Shown here: positions 1 through 5,881 of the stretch, piece after piece
Layout: the number at the start of each line of letters is the position of its first letter
Numbering within the stretch: the first letter of the stretch is position 1
IMG/VR virus record: IMGVR_UViG_3300042472_000320
Coordinates: 1-20,943 of that record
Reading direction: 5' to 3' (one strand)
From: a virus
DNA length: 20,943 nucleotides
Position numbers and translations under genes: made by a program
The notes under the pieces: model-generated
The model's database searches: none
Seen by the model: the letters and a program-made list of their open reading frames with translations, nothing else
What the model was told of the DNA's origin: nothing

Positions 1-11
1 CCATGGGGGGG

Positions 12-89
12 TTATCCACAGGGTACTCCATACCCCATAAGGCTTTGCTGAGTTATCCACAGGCACCCCTGTGTATATCCTGTGGATAC
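12..89. promoter_or_regulatory. DnaA-box cluster (possible origin)
   Basis: TTATCCACA, a perfect match to the DnaA-box consensus TTATNCACA, occurs at 12-20 and 53-61. TGTGGATAC at 81-89 is an inverted box with one mismatch. Two weaker TGTGGAACA matches follow at 90-98 and 103-111. Three good matches in 80 bp inside a gene-free region suggest a site bound by host DnaA. More boxes may lie left of the window edge. Confidence 0.6.
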
Positions 90-114
90 TGTGGAACATT
101 GCTGTGGAACATTG
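89..114. repeat. 13-bp tandem direct repeat
   Basis: CTGTGGAACATTG is present twice back to back (89-101 and 102-114), directly after the DnaA-box-like sites. It could be an iteron-like binding site, or degenerate inverted DnaA boxes because each unit contains TGTGGAACA. Confidence 0.8.
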
Positions 115-134
115 GGGGCGAACCCTTGTTCGTA

Positions 135-146
135 TGACGATCGTCA
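135..146. promoter_or_regulatory. 12-bp perfect palindrome
   Basis: TGACGATCGTCA is its own reverse complement and is followed by the 8-bp palindrome CACATGTG (145-152). This is the kind of site a dimeric repressor could bind. No partner protein can be named. Confidence 0.4.
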
Positions 147-666
147 CATGTGTCGTTCGCCACACCCATTGTTACAAGTGCATGACAATGTGCCCCCAAC
201 CCTTGACAACTCGCAATTGGCACGAGAAGCGTCAGGATGCGTTCTCAGAGGCGCAGGGGCGTTTTGGCACCATAGGGCGGGGGTAGGTACAAAGTACCCT
301 CAGAGAGGCTCTCATACACCTACGAATGGGGCTATAAGCCTTGCTGGGTAAGGGTTTGCGGGGTATGGGTAGGTTACAAAGTACCCTCAGGATCGCCCCA
401 ATTGCTATCCACTGCACCATCGCTCCATATCGGCACCTGCACGCAACACAGAGCCTCCTAGACCCCTCTCAGGGCATCCTGCGTATTCATTGACTAATTG
501 AATTCTGAGCCTCTGCATGCCTCTCTCTCCCTCTATCTCCTCCTCCATCCGATGGATGGCTGGTCGTTGGGGGCGCCCTTTTCCAGCCCCCGCACCGCTC
601 CAGCCCATACGGGGCATGGCTCAAAAGAATTCTCAAGAATTGTTTAATTGGGGGTTGACAGATGTA

Positions 667-691
667 CACCCCAGATGGCAGACTGGGGGTG
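667..691. other. GC-rich hairpin
   Basis: CACCCCAG (667-674) pairs with CTGGGGGTG (683-691), with one extra G, across an 8-nt loop. The core CCCCAG/CTGGGG is the same pair used as the basal stem of several Type A leaders. No U-tract follows, so it is not an obvious terminator. It begins 6 bases after a TTGACA (655-660). Confidence 0.5.
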
Positions 692-740
692 GAGGCGCTA
701 GTCCCCTCCGCAGGTTCCTTGACAACTGGCACGCACGGCA

Positions 741-763
741 CGCAGGCTTCGCCCTGCGCTTTT
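741..763 (+). terminator. Terminator-like hairpin ahead of the first gene
   Basis: CGCAGG (741-746) pairs with CCTGCG (753-758), and C-TTTT follows (759-763). This is the form of a short intrinsic terminator for rightward transcription, either ending a transcript from further left or attenuating the one entering gene 941. The stem is short and the T-run only four bases. Confidence 0.45.
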
Positions 764-806
764 GTCGTTCCTGCCAATCAGAATCAAACATGGTTCAAAA
801 TTCCTC

Positions 807-935
807 AGCGTCACGGGCGGGCTTCGGCTTGCTCGTGGCGCTCAATGAGCGCTGGGGCACACCCCCTGACTCCAGCGCTGATTGAGCGTCACACACGCTC
901 CGATGGCACACAGCCTTCGCAGTCCTGAGGAGGAC
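807..935 (+). promoter_or_regulatory. Type B structured leader, copy B1
   Basis: H1 is a 16-bp stem 807-822/827-842 capped by a TTCG tetraloop. H2 is 841-855/872-886 with one mismatch. H3 is GAGCGT 884-889 / ACGCTC 895-900. The strand GAGCGT can pair upstream with GCGCTC (838-843) or downstream with ACGCTC (895-900), so H2 (extended) and H3 compete. The Shine-Dalgarno hairpin P5 is GTCCT-GAGG-AGGAC (922-935), 5 nt before the ATG at 941. Confidence 0.8.
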
Positions 936-940
936 ACACC

Positions 941-1339
941 ATGAACATCAAAGATGAGCAATTCAAGAACTTCATCAACTACACGGACAATTCCCGCCCA
1001 CACTTTGACCCTGCAAAGGTCGCAAAGTACTTCGCTGGAATCTTGGCTGACATCACCAAGCGCAAGGCTTCATCGGCTGACCGAGCACTATGGGCTTCAG
1101 TCCCTCAGATCGGCGCCGATGCCAAGCGCTTGGACATCGTCAAGGACTTCAGCATCCGAGGTCACGACATCGGCTGGAGCAATGACGATGATCTAGGCGG
1201 TCAGGTCGGCATTGTCACGGAAGTGCGGGAGATCCGCAAGCGTGACGGTCGTACGGCGGTGGAGGTTGAGATCGTTTTCTACAACCACACCACCCGTGAT
1301 TACCCACGGAGGCGGAAGTTGCAATTCATCAAGGGCTGA
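941..1339 (+). CDS. Hypothetical phage protein, 132 aa
   Basis: I do not recognise this protein. The first two thirds look helical; the last third (about residues 88-132) looks like a small beta domain ending in a basic tail with RRRK. The segment GIVTEVREI...VEVEIVFYNH loosely resembles GSITEVIER...RIEFVFAVSH in the gene at 3073, so the two may share a small domain. The start is fixed by the GAGG-loop Shine-Dalgarno hairpin 5 nt upstream. It is the first gene of the rightward series, follows the long control region, and is followed by leader A1. Confidence 0.88.
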   Translation: MNIKDEQFKNFINYTDNSRPHFDPAKVAKYFAGILADITKRKASSADRALWASVPQIGADAKRLDIVKDFSIRGHDIGWSNDDDLGGQVGIVTEVREIRKRDGRTAVEVEIVFYNHTTRDYPRRRKLQFIKG

Positions 1340-1347
1340 CACAGCCT

Positions 1348-1428
1348 CCCCGCACGACTCGGTCGTGGGCTTCAATGCCGATGCGGGACTGTGAGCGATC
1401 ATGCTCACTACAACGACCTGAGGAGGTC
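1348..1428 (+). promoter_or_regulatory. Type A structured leader, copy A1
   Basis: P1 CCCGCA 1349-1354 / TGCGGG 1382-1387 encloses P2 (CGAC-TCG-GTCG, 1355-1365), a fixed TG (1366-1367) and P3 (GGC-TTCAAT-GCC, 1368-1379). P4 is GTGAGC/GCTCAC (1391-1408). P5 is GACCT-GAGG-AGGTC (1415-1428), 5 nt before the ATG at 1434. Confidence 0.85.
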
Positions 1429-1433
1429 ACACC

Positions 1434-1769
1434 ATGGACACCACATCAACACCTGATCAAGTAGCACTTATGTTTCTTGACTGGCAGATCAAACAGACGG
1501 AGGACAGACTTCGGGCGCTCAACTACATCGGAATTGTCTCCGATTACGCCAAGCACTTTGCCGAACTGCTCACCCAACTGGAGCCAGTCACGATTGACGC
1601 CAGCAACGATGACGCCGATTGGAAGATCAATTGGAGCCTTCCGTTCGCCACGCAGAAGTTGAATGACTTCACCAAAGACTTCACGGAACTTTACGCATTG
1701 CGCAAAGCCAAGCGTGAGATCTTGAAGCACATCGCAAGCATTGAGCGTGACCGATCAGAAACTGTGTGA
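1434..1769 (+). CDS. Hypothetical phage protein, 111 aa, mostly helical
   Basis: Unrecognised. The whole chain looks alpha-helical, with heptad-like stretches near residues 14-45 and 70-108 that could form a coiled coil. It is acidic in the middle (residues about 55-65 are rich in Asp) and has no cysteine motif, signal peptide or membrane segment. The ATG sits 5 nt after leader A1's Shine-Dalgarno hairpin, and leader A2 begins right after the stop, so the gene stands alone between two structured RNAs. A DNA- or protein-binding accessory role is possible but not supported by any motif. Confidence 0.88.
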   Translation: MDTTSTPDQVALMFLDWQIKQTEDRLRALNYIGIVSDYAKHFAELLTQLEPVTIDASNDDADWKINWSLPFATQKLNDFTKDFTELYALRKAKREILKHIASIERDRSETV

Positions 1770-1778
1770 TTGAGTTCC

Positions 1779-1859
1779 CCCCAGCGACTAGGTCGTGCCC
1801 GTTCAATCGGGACTGGGGACTAGCGACACGCAAGTGTCGTGAATATGCCTGAGGAGGCA
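1779..1859 (+). promoter_or_regulatory. Type A structured leader, copy A2
   Basis: P1 CCCCAG 1779-1784 / CTGGGG 1813-1818; P2 CGAC-TAG-GTCG 1785-1795; TG 1796-1797; P3 CCCG-TTCAAT-CGGG 1798-1811; linker A 1812; P4 CGACAC-GCAA-GTGTCG 1824-1839; P5 TGCCT-GAGG-AGGCA 1846-1859, 4 nt before the ATG at 1864. Compared with A1, stems P1, P3, P4 and P5 all have different sequence but keep pairing. Confidence 0.87.
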
Positions 1860-1863
1860 CACC

Positions 1864-2151
1864 ATGCACATGTACGACATCACTTGGGAATACAAGGACG
1901 GTTACGGATATCACAACAATTCCACACCCGCCCAACTTCTCGTAGATGAGATACACCCGCAAGCCGACATCTGGATCGGTGATGAGTATGCGGGCACCTT
2001 GCTACAAGTAGCCGAGTCGCTTGAATTTGACAACACTGAGGTTTACCAGTGTGACGGGTGCAAGCGTTACTTCTACGCAGGTGACACATTCATCGGAGCC
2101 AATGGTGAGCACTGCTACGAGCACTGCTCGCACTTGCACGGTGATGAATGA
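1864..2151 (+). CDS. Small protein with a Cys4 zinc-ribbon-like C-terminus, 95 aa
   Basis: The C-terminal third has C63-x2-C66 and, 17 residues later, C84-x3-C88, flanked by several His. This resembles a small zinc-binding knuckle. The N-terminal 60 residues look like a mixed alpha/beta domain of unknown type. Zinc binding is inferred from spacing only; nucleic-acid or protein binding would both fit. The start follows the P5 hairpin of leader A2. The stop is followed by an extra hairpin (GAGTGAC 2154-2160 / GTCACTC 2164-2170) ahead of leader A3. Confidence 0.87.
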   Translation: MHMYDITWEYKDGYGYHNNSTPAQLLVDEIHPQADIWIGDEYAGTLLQVAESLEFDNTEVYQCDGCKRYFYAGDTFIGANGEHCYEHCSHLHGDE

Positions 2152-2153
2152 TT

Positions 2154-2253
2154 GAGTGACCCAGTCACTCGCCCTACCGCTTGAGGCGTGGCGATTCAAT
2201 TCGCAGTAGGGGCTGTGAGCGATCATGCTCACTCAAATAGACCTGAGGAGGTC
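2154..2253 (+). promoter_or_regulatory. Type A structured leader, copy A3, with an extra 5' hairpin
   Basis: An added hairpin GAGTGAC-CCA-GTCACTC (2154-2170) precedes the standard element. P1 CCCTAC 2172-2177 / GTAGGG 2206-2211; P2 CGCT-TGA-GGCG 2178-2188; TG 2189-2190; P3 GCGA-TTCAAT-TCGC 2191-2204; linker A 2205; P4 GTGAGC/GCTCAC 2215-2232; P5 GACCT-GAGG-AGGTC 2240-2253, 5 nt before the ATG at 2259. Confidence 0.86.
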
Positions 2254-2258
2254 AAGCC

Positions 2259-2660
2259 ATGAAAACATCCACCAAACTGTACGAAGTTCGGTTCTCGCAC
2301 GATGTGTTGTGTGAGTTGGAGCCGATGCTTGAGAGCATCACTTCAGCGATTGAAAATGGAGATACGGAAGACAGCGAGCATCCACTTGCCGAATTCGTGG
2401 TCGCTCCGAAGAATGTCGTGATCAATCGTGAGCACAACAGCACATATGCAGTGCATCTGTCAGTGGACGGTGTGATCGCCTTCGCTAGGGAGGTCGCTTA
2501 CGCCATCTACAGTGCCAAGATTCAACTGCGGGACGAAGACCGAGACGATGTTGTCTCGGCGTATCGCTCGCTGATCAAGCAGTGTGTGACCGCATTAAAC
2601 AGCGCCAACAAGGTGCTCGGTGATGCAGGAGTTGCACCGATCTACTCGTACTTCAAGTGA
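2259..2660 (+). CDS. Hypothetical phage protein, 133 aa
   Basis: Unrecognised. The N-terminal half has short beta-like segments (YEVRFS, AEFVVAPKNVVI, YAVHLS). The C-terminal half (about residues 72-125) looks like two amphipathic helices containing KIQLRDEDRDD. There is no cysteine pair, signal peptide or membrane segment. The start is set by the P5 hairpin of A3. Being enclosed by leaders A3 and A4, it is likely expressed under the same control as its neighbours. Confidence 0.87.
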   Translation: MKTSTKLYEVRFSHDVLCELEPMLESITSAIENGDTEDSEHPLAEFVVAPKNVVINREHNSTYAVHLSVDGVIAFAREVAYAIYSAKIQLRDEDRDDVVSAYRSLIKQCVTALNSANKVLGDAGVAPIYSYFK

Positions 2661-2666
2661 GTGTTC

Positions 2667-2745
2667 CCCCAGCGGTTCAGCCGTGGCTCTTCAATGAGCA
2701 CTGGGGACTGTGAGCGTCCGCTCACTACAAATGCCTGAGGAGGCA
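2667..2745 (+). promoter_or_regulatory. Type A structured leader, copy A4
   Basis: P1 CCCCAG 2667-2672 / CTGGGG 2701-2706; P2 CGGT-TCA-GCCG 2673-2683; TG 2684-2685; P3 GCTC-TTCAAT-GAGC 2686-2699; linker A 2700; P4 GTGAGC-GTCC-GCTCAC 2710-2725; P5 TGCCT-GAGG-AGGCA 2732-2745, 4 nt before the ATG at 2750. Confidence 0.87.
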
Positions 2746-2749
2746 CACC

Positions 2750-2962
2750 ATGATTAAGAGGGAACACGGAAGTACTGCATACCGAGCACATTGCAACGGG
2801 TGCACAGCAACTGGAGTCCACACCTACACAACGGTGACATCGTTGATAGAGGACATGACCCGCAAGAATCCATTCACAGGCAACTGGAGATTCGTGCCGT
2901 CATCAACCACAAGGGCACAGCGAGCCTTGTGCCCAAGTTGCGTCAAGTACAAATTGCGTTAA
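2750..2962 (+). CDS. Small zinc-finger-like protein, 70 aa
   Basis: Two CxxC pairs lie near the two ends: C15-N-G-C18 and C61-P-S-C64. Between them is a short stretch with helix and strand character and a conserved-looking GNWRFV. This arrangement is common in tiny phage zinc-ribbon proteins, and the basic C-terminus (VKYKLR) would suit nucleic-acid contact. Zinc binding is inferred from cysteine spacing. The ATG follows leader A4's P5 hairpin. A small hairpin spans the stop codon (TGCGTT 2955-2960 / AACGCA 2973-2978) before leader A5. Confidence 0.85.
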   Translation: MIKREHGSTAYRAHCNGCTATGVHTYTTVTSLIEDMTRKNPFTGNWRFVPSSTTRAQRALCPSCVKYKLR

Positions 2963-2981
2963 GTAATCCCGCAACGCATTC

Positions 2982-3067
2982 CCCCAGCGACTAGGTCGTG
3001 CGGATTCAATTCCGACTGGGGACTAGCGACACGCAAGTGTCGTGAATAACAACGACCTGAGGAGGTC
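2982..3067 (+). promoter_or_regulatory. Type A structured leader, copy A5
   Basis: P1 CCCCAG 2982-2987 / CTGGGG 3016-3021; P2 CGAC-TAG-GTCG 2988-2998; TG 2999-3000; P3 CGGA-TTCAAT-TCCG 3001-3014; linker A 3015; P4 CGACAC-GCAA-GTGTCG 3027-3042; P5 GACCT-GAGG-AGGTC 3054-3067, 5 nt before the ATG at 3073. Confidence 0.87.
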
Positions 3068-3072
3068 ACACC

Positions 3073-3630
3073 ATGAAAACAACAGACATCAAGCAGATCA
3101 TTGCCAAGGATCCGAACGCAATATTCGTGATCAAGCAACGCTTCGGTCGTGGCACGAGTTACGGATCAATCACGGAAGTGATTGAGCGTGAGGTTCCCGT
3201 GTACGACAACTACAGGCAGACAGGCACCCGCATTGAGTTCGTCTTCGCTGTGAGTCACCACACATATTCCCGTGGTTACTTGCGCAGTGATGGTGACTAC
3301 TCAGATCAGGTGCCTGCGTACGGCTTGGCAACTCGCAAGGTGTCAGCACGGGAGATCCAGTCTCACATGGCTCACTGGGAAGCGACCACCATTCAAGAAT
3401 GGGTCGCTCAACAGGACGCCGAGGTGAAGGCTTATCACCAAGAAAAGATTGAGCGTGCTGGTGCCAAGCAACAACTGATCAACCGAATTCTCAACGACTT
3501 CGGAATCGTGTTGAGTGTGGGTGATGAAGCCACTGACAAGCGCTGGGATCACCTAAACAATGAATTGGACAGACTCAGCATTGACACTTTGAAAATGCTT
3601 GTACACAACTACACACCTTCACGGGTGTGA
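3073..3630 (+). CDS. Hypothetical phage protein, 185 aa
   Basis: Unrecognised. Residues about 15-90 look like a beta-rich domain whose ITEVIER...RIEFVFAVSHH stretch loosely matches part of the gene at 941. Residues about 93-135 form a long charged helix (HWEATTIQEW...EVKAYHQEKIERAG), and a helical tail follows. There is no catalytic motif, membrane segment or cysteine pair. The layout, a small beta barrel plus a helical arm, could suit binding or assembly, but this is a guess. The start follows leader A5's P5 hairpin. Confidence 0.88.
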   Translation: MKTTDIKQIIAKDPNAIFVIKQRFGRGTSYGSITEVIEREVPVYDNYRQTGTRIEFVFAVSHHTYSRGYLRSDGDYSDQVPAYGLATRKVSAREIQSHMAHWEATTIQEWVAQQDAEVKAYHQEKIERAGAKQQLINRILNDFGIVLSVGDEATDKRWDHLNNELDRLSIDTLKMLVHNYTPSRV

Positions 3631-3637
3631 TTGGTTC

Positions 3638-3722
3638 CCCGTGCGCCTTGGGCGTGTGACTTCAATGTCAACACGGGACTAGCGACACCATTGGTGTCGT
3701 GACGATAAGACCTGAGGAGGTC
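3638..3722 (+). promoter_or_regulatory. Type A structured leader, copy A6
   Basis: P1 CCCGTG 3638-3643 / CACGGG 3672-3677; P2 CGCC-TTG-GGCG 3644-3654; TG 3655-3656; P3 TGAC-TTCAAT-GTCA 3657-3670; linker A 3671; P4 CGACACC-ATT-GGTGTCG 3683-3699; P5 GACCT-GAGG-AGGTC 3709-3722, 5 nt before the ATG at 3728. Confidence 0.87.
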
Positions 3723-3727
3723 ACACC

Positions 3728-4108
3728 ATGAAAACAGCAACAACACTTACAGTCACCGTCCGACTGGATGCGGAAGAGTTCATGTCCGCAGTTCTCGGAT
3801 CAGGGTGGTTGGGATGGACTTGGTGGAAGGCGTTCGGATACCTGAACGACTACAGCGATGACAATTTGCCAACTGACCCAAGTGAGAAGTTCATCTTGGT
3901 GGGTGTTGAGAATCCTGATCGTTACGATCGGGACACATTCCCAACACCAGCCAGCATCAAAAGCGCCAAGTTGTCAATGAATGACATCGCTATGGCGTAC
4001 GGTGCGCTCGTGTCCCTTGGTTGGGATGTCAACCACGAAGACCTTGACGCATGCGGTGCTGACAACATCATGCAGTACGCAGTGCTCGGTGACATTGTCT
4101 ACGGGTGA
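3728..4108 (+). CDS. Conserved actinophage protein of unknown function, 126 aa
   Basis: The pattern of a Trp-rich N-terminal half (GWLGWTWWKAFGY, about residues 26-38) and a C-terminus ending in Asp...QYAVLGDIVYG resembles a family of small proteins I have seen in actinobacteriophages and actinobacterial genomes with no assigned function. That recognition is from memory. There is no catalytic, metal-binding or membrane motif. The protein is acidic overall. The start follows leader A6's P5 hairpin; the stop is followed by leader A7. Confidence 0.87.
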   Translation: MKTATTLTVTVRLDAEEFMSAVLGSGWLGWTWWKAFGYLNDYSDDNLPTDPSEKFILVGVENPDRYDRDTFPTPASIKSAKLSMNDIAMAYGALVSLGWDVNHEDLDACGADNIMQYAVLGDIVYG

Positions 4109-4119
4109 GTGAGTGGTTC

Positions 4120-4204
4120 CCCTAGCGCCTTGGGCGTGCCGATTCAATTCGGACTAGGGACTAGCGACACAACAGTGTCGTGAATACAAATACCTGAGGA
4201 GGTA
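4120..4204 (+). promoter_or_regulatory. Type A structured leader, copy A7
   Basis: P1 CCCTAG 4120-4125 / CTAGGG 4154-4159; P2 CGCC-TTG-GGCG 4126-4136; TG 4137-4138; P3 CCGA-TTCAAT-TCGG 4139-4152; linker A 4153; P4 CGACAC-AACA-GTGTCG 4165-4180; P5 TACCT-GAGG-AGGTA 4191-4204, 5 nt before the ATG at 4210. Confidence 0.87.
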
Positions 4205-4209
4205 TAGCC

Positions 4210-4533
4210 ATGAGTTACCAACTGACAGACTGGGATCTAGAACAGATCACTGACACACTGGACATCCACGAAGCGGGTTCCATAATGGAGTACTCGGGTC
4301 GTGCAATGTACGGCGCTCAATGCCTCGGCATTGTGACTGAAGATGTGGCATCAGCATTCTTGATCCTCGGATCATCACTTGCTGACGCAGGCAGTAAAGG
4401 TCAAGCACTGACAAGGAAACTTCTTCGTGAGGTGCGCACCGACAGCATGGGTCGTGACGAGACAGTTGTCTACTTCCCATCCATCACAATGCCAGCAGGC
4501 TATGTGGAGGAGGACGAAGACAGCGACAACTAG
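4210..4533 (+). CDS. Small conserved phage protein, 107 aa
   Basis: The segment YSGRAMYGAQCLGI (about residues 28-41) looks like a conserved core seen in small actinophage proteins of unknown function; this is from memory. The middle is helical, and the C-terminus is a very acidic tail (EEDEDSDN). A single cysteine is present and there is no membrane segment. The start follows leader A7's P5 hairpin. After its stop the leader class changes from Type A to Type B (copy B2). Confidence 0.86.
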   Translation: MSYQLTDWDLEQITDTLDIHEAGSIMEYSGRAMYGAQCLGIVTEDVASAFLILGSSLADAGSKGQALTRKLLREVRTDSMGRDETVVYFPSITMPAGYVEEDEDSDN

Positions 4534-4552
4534 TCGTAAGTGGTAGTCGGGA

Positions 4553-4661
4553 GCATCACGGCGCAAGCCGTGGTGCCCTCAGTACACATCGGCGTTGTCG
4601 GTGTGTACTGAGGGCAGTACAATGCCCAACCCAAACCTAACTAATAAGACCTGAGGAGGTC
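4553..4661 (+). promoter_or_regulatory. Type B structured leader, copy B2
   Basis: H1 is a 10-bp stem 4553-4562/4567-4576 with a GCAA loop. H2 is 4576-4588/4602-4614, 13 perfect pairs. H3 is GGGCA 4612-4616 / TGCCC 4623-4627. The strand GGGCA can instead extend H2 by pairing with TGCCC at 4574-4578, an exact copy of the downstream TGCCC. P5 is GACCT-GAGG-AGGTC (4648-4661), 3 nt before the ATG at 4665. Confidence 0.85.
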
Positions 4662-4664
4662 ACC

Positions 4665-4919
4665 ATGGATGCAACTATTCACAAAGTAACTGGGCTTCGG
4701 ATTGAGAAGACTGGTGACTCACGACTCCACACGATTGATCTCGTGATTGAGTACGAAGACTTGGCGTTCAGCCGTCCCCAGTGGGAGCAGGACAACGAGT
4801 CATTCGGTTACGCAAAGTTGGAGTCAACGATCACACTCTTTATCAGTGACACCGCTGATCTTGAGACAGTGTTGTGGAAGGCGATCGCAGATCTCACTTC
4901 CGACCTTGCCAATGCGTGA
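4665..4919 (+). CDS. Hypothetical phage protein, 84 aa
   Basis: Unrecognised. It reads as a small alpha/beta protein: strands around residues 8-14, 23-30 and 53-59, then a C-terminal helix from about residue 63. It is acidic, without cysteines, membrane segment or catalytic motif. The ATG is only 3 nt after the P5 hairpin of B2, which still places AGGAGG 6 nt from the start. It lies between two Type B leaders and just upstream of the DUF6011-like and helicase genes. Confidence 0.86.
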   Translation: MDATIHKVTGLRIEKTGDSRLHTIDLVIEYEDLAFSRPQWEQDNESFGYAKLESTITLFISDTADLETVLWKAIADLTSDLANA

Positions 4920-4936
4920 GTAATGAGCAATGGGCA

Positions 4937-5042
4937 GTCATGGCGCAAGCCATGGCGTGCTCGGAGTGCACTGACCCCCATCGGTGCATTCCGAGGACGC
5001 AAGTCCATACTTAGTAACACAAAACAGAATCTGAGGAGGTTC
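4937..5042 (+). promoter_or_regulatory. Type B structured leader, copy B3
   Basis: H1 is GTCATGGC-GCAA-GCCATGGC (4937-4956). H2 is 4960-4971/4984-4995, 12 pairs. H3 is GGAC-GCAA-GTCC (4995-5006). Here the upstream alternative partner of GGAC is GTGC (4957-4960), one mismatch from perfect, making B3 the exception in the strand-swap pattern. P5 is GAATCT-GAGG-AGGTTC (5027-5042), the only copy with an AA/TT outer stem, 5 nt before the ATG at 5048. Confidence 0.8.
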
Positions 5043-5047
5043 TTACC

Positions 5048-5773
5048 ATGGGTGCAATAACACCAAAGCAACAGGCATTCATTCGCACGATGCTCTTAGA
5101 GCGTGCTTCAACACTCGGTCTAGATGAGGCTGGCGTTGATCAGTACATCATTGATCAGAAGGTGAATGAGTTGTCAAACAAGTCTGCGTCCACCGTTATT
5201 GATGCGATCAAACGCATTGAGATCAAGCGTGTGGGCACCGATCACTTGCCGAAGGCAGAGCGCACCATCGTCAACAAGTATGCGAACCCGTGCACATTGT
5301 GCGGGCACCCAGTACCTGTTGGTGCTGGGCATGCACTGCTCATCGGTGGTAAGTGGCAGACATATCACGCACTCGGTCAGTGCTCCAGCGAAACTGCTGT
5401 AGCGCCTGAGCGTGTGAGCAATGAGTTGTTCGGGACATTGCCTGATGGCTTCTATGCAATGAAGTCAACGGGCACCAATGACCTCGTGTTCTATGCGGTG
5501 AAGACAAACAAGGGTTTTCATGATCCGAAGTTCAAGGGTCACCGCTCCATCTACTTGATCGTAGGTGGACACAAGGACGAGCGACTCACTGGTGAGCGTG
5601 GCGTGAACGCTGTCAAGCGTCTCGTAGCGCTCAACGATGCAGAGCGTGTGCAGGCACGAGCACTGTACGGTCAAGAGATCGGACGGTGTGGTGTGTGCGG
5701 GCGTCATCTCACTGATGAAGCAACACGCAAGCGAGGCATCGGCAATGACTGCGCAAGCAGGTTGGGCATGTAG
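5048..5773 (+). CDS. DUF6011-like double zinc-knuckle protein, 241 aa
   Basis: The C-terminus (residues 211-241) has GRCGVCGRHLTDEATRKRGI followed by G-x-D-C, the signature of DUF6011-type domains in actinophage and actinobacterial proteins, with C214, C217 and C235 as likely zinc ligands. A second Cys-rich module is C82-x2-C85 with H107 and C112. The N-terminus (TPKQQAFIRTML...NKSASTVIDAI, residues 5-54) looks like a helical module of the kind seen in DUF3072-like proteins. The biochemical role is unknown; zinc-stabilised nucleic-acid or protein binding is plausible. It sits just upstream of the SNF2-type helicase, which suggests a shared nucleic-acid process. A hairpin TTGGGC/GCCCAA (5762-5778) spans its TAG stop. 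Confidence 0.85.
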   Translation: MGAITPKQQAFIRTMLLERASTLGLDEAGVDQYIIDQKVNELSNKSASTVIDAIKRIEIKRVGTDHLPKAERTIVNKYANPCTLCGHPVPVGAGHALLIGGKWQTYHALGQCSSETAVAPERVSNELFGTLPDGFYAMKSTGTNDLVFYAVKTNKGFHDPKFKGHRSIYLIVGGHKDERLTGERGVNAVKRLVALNDAERVQARALYGQEIGRCGVCGRHLTDEATRKRGIGNDCASRLGM

Positions 5774-5782
5774 CCCAAGGAT

Positions 5783-5874
5783 GTCATGGCGCAAGCCATG
5801 GCGTCCTCACAGCACATCGGGCAACTGGTGTGTTGTGAGGACGCAAGTCCACTAACAATTACCTGAGGAGGTAA
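5783..5874 (+). promoter_or_regulatory. Type B structured leader, copy B4
   Basis: H1 is GTCATGGC-GCAA-GCCATGGC (5783-5802), identical to H1 of B3. H2 is 5805-5818/5827-5840, extendable to 16 bp by GT/AC. H3 is GGAC-GCAA-GTCC (5839-5850). GGAC can pair with GTCC at 5803-5806 (extended H2) or GTCC at 5847-5850 (H3), but not both. P5 is TTACCT-GAGG-AGGTAA (5859-5874), 7 nt before the ATG at 5882. Confidence 0.86.
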
Positions 5875-5881
5875 CTAGACC

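Larger units (their letters stand above)
21..390. repeat. Three GGGTA...TACCC inverted repeats
   Basis: GGGTA and TACCC are paired at 21-35 (5-nt spacer), 281-299 (9-nt spacer) and 367-386 (10-nt spacer). The last two share the longer unit GGGTAGGT(T)ACAAAGTACCCTCAG, differing by a single inserted T. The copies are 60-90 bp or more apart and lie only in the gene-free region. They may be operator or replication-protein sites; the function is inferred. Confidence 0.6.
1..940. other. Long non-coding control region, possible replication origin
   Basis: I see no believable gene in this stretch: its open frames have low-complexity Pro/Arg/Ser-rich translations and no ribosome-binding sites. It holds DnaA-box-like sites and a 13-bp tandem repeat (12-114), a 12-bp palindrome TGACGATCGTCA (135-146), three GGGTA/TACCC inverted repeats (21-390), a pyrimidine-rich tract (about 520-547), a GC-rich hairpin (667-691), a terminator-like hairpin (741-763) and the first structured leader (807-935). 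TTGACA appears at 203-208, 655-660 and 719-724, the first and last inside a shared CCTTGACAACT, but none has a clear -10 box at normal spacing. An origin or early control region is the likeliest reading, by inference. Confidence 0.6.

Noticed and set aside
203-724. Promoters at the three TTGACA sites
   Set aside because: No acceptable -10 box at 16-18 bp from any of them. They may be -35-only or unrelated, so I did not list them as promoters.
517-885. 122-codon frame in the left control region
   Set aside because: The translation is low-complexity, it runs through the hairpins of leader B1, and there is no ribosome site.
1401-1421. Leader peptide ATG CTC ACT ACA ACG ACC TGA in A1, ending in the P5 loop
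   Set aside because: The matching ATG in A3 is out of frame with the TGA, and other copies lack it, so it is not conserved.
1349-4204. tRNA genes, because the TTCAAT loop resembles a T-loop
   Set aside because: There is no 7-nt anticodon loop, no normal D-arm and no CCA end, and the T-like loop is one base short. Three-way-junction RNA fits better.
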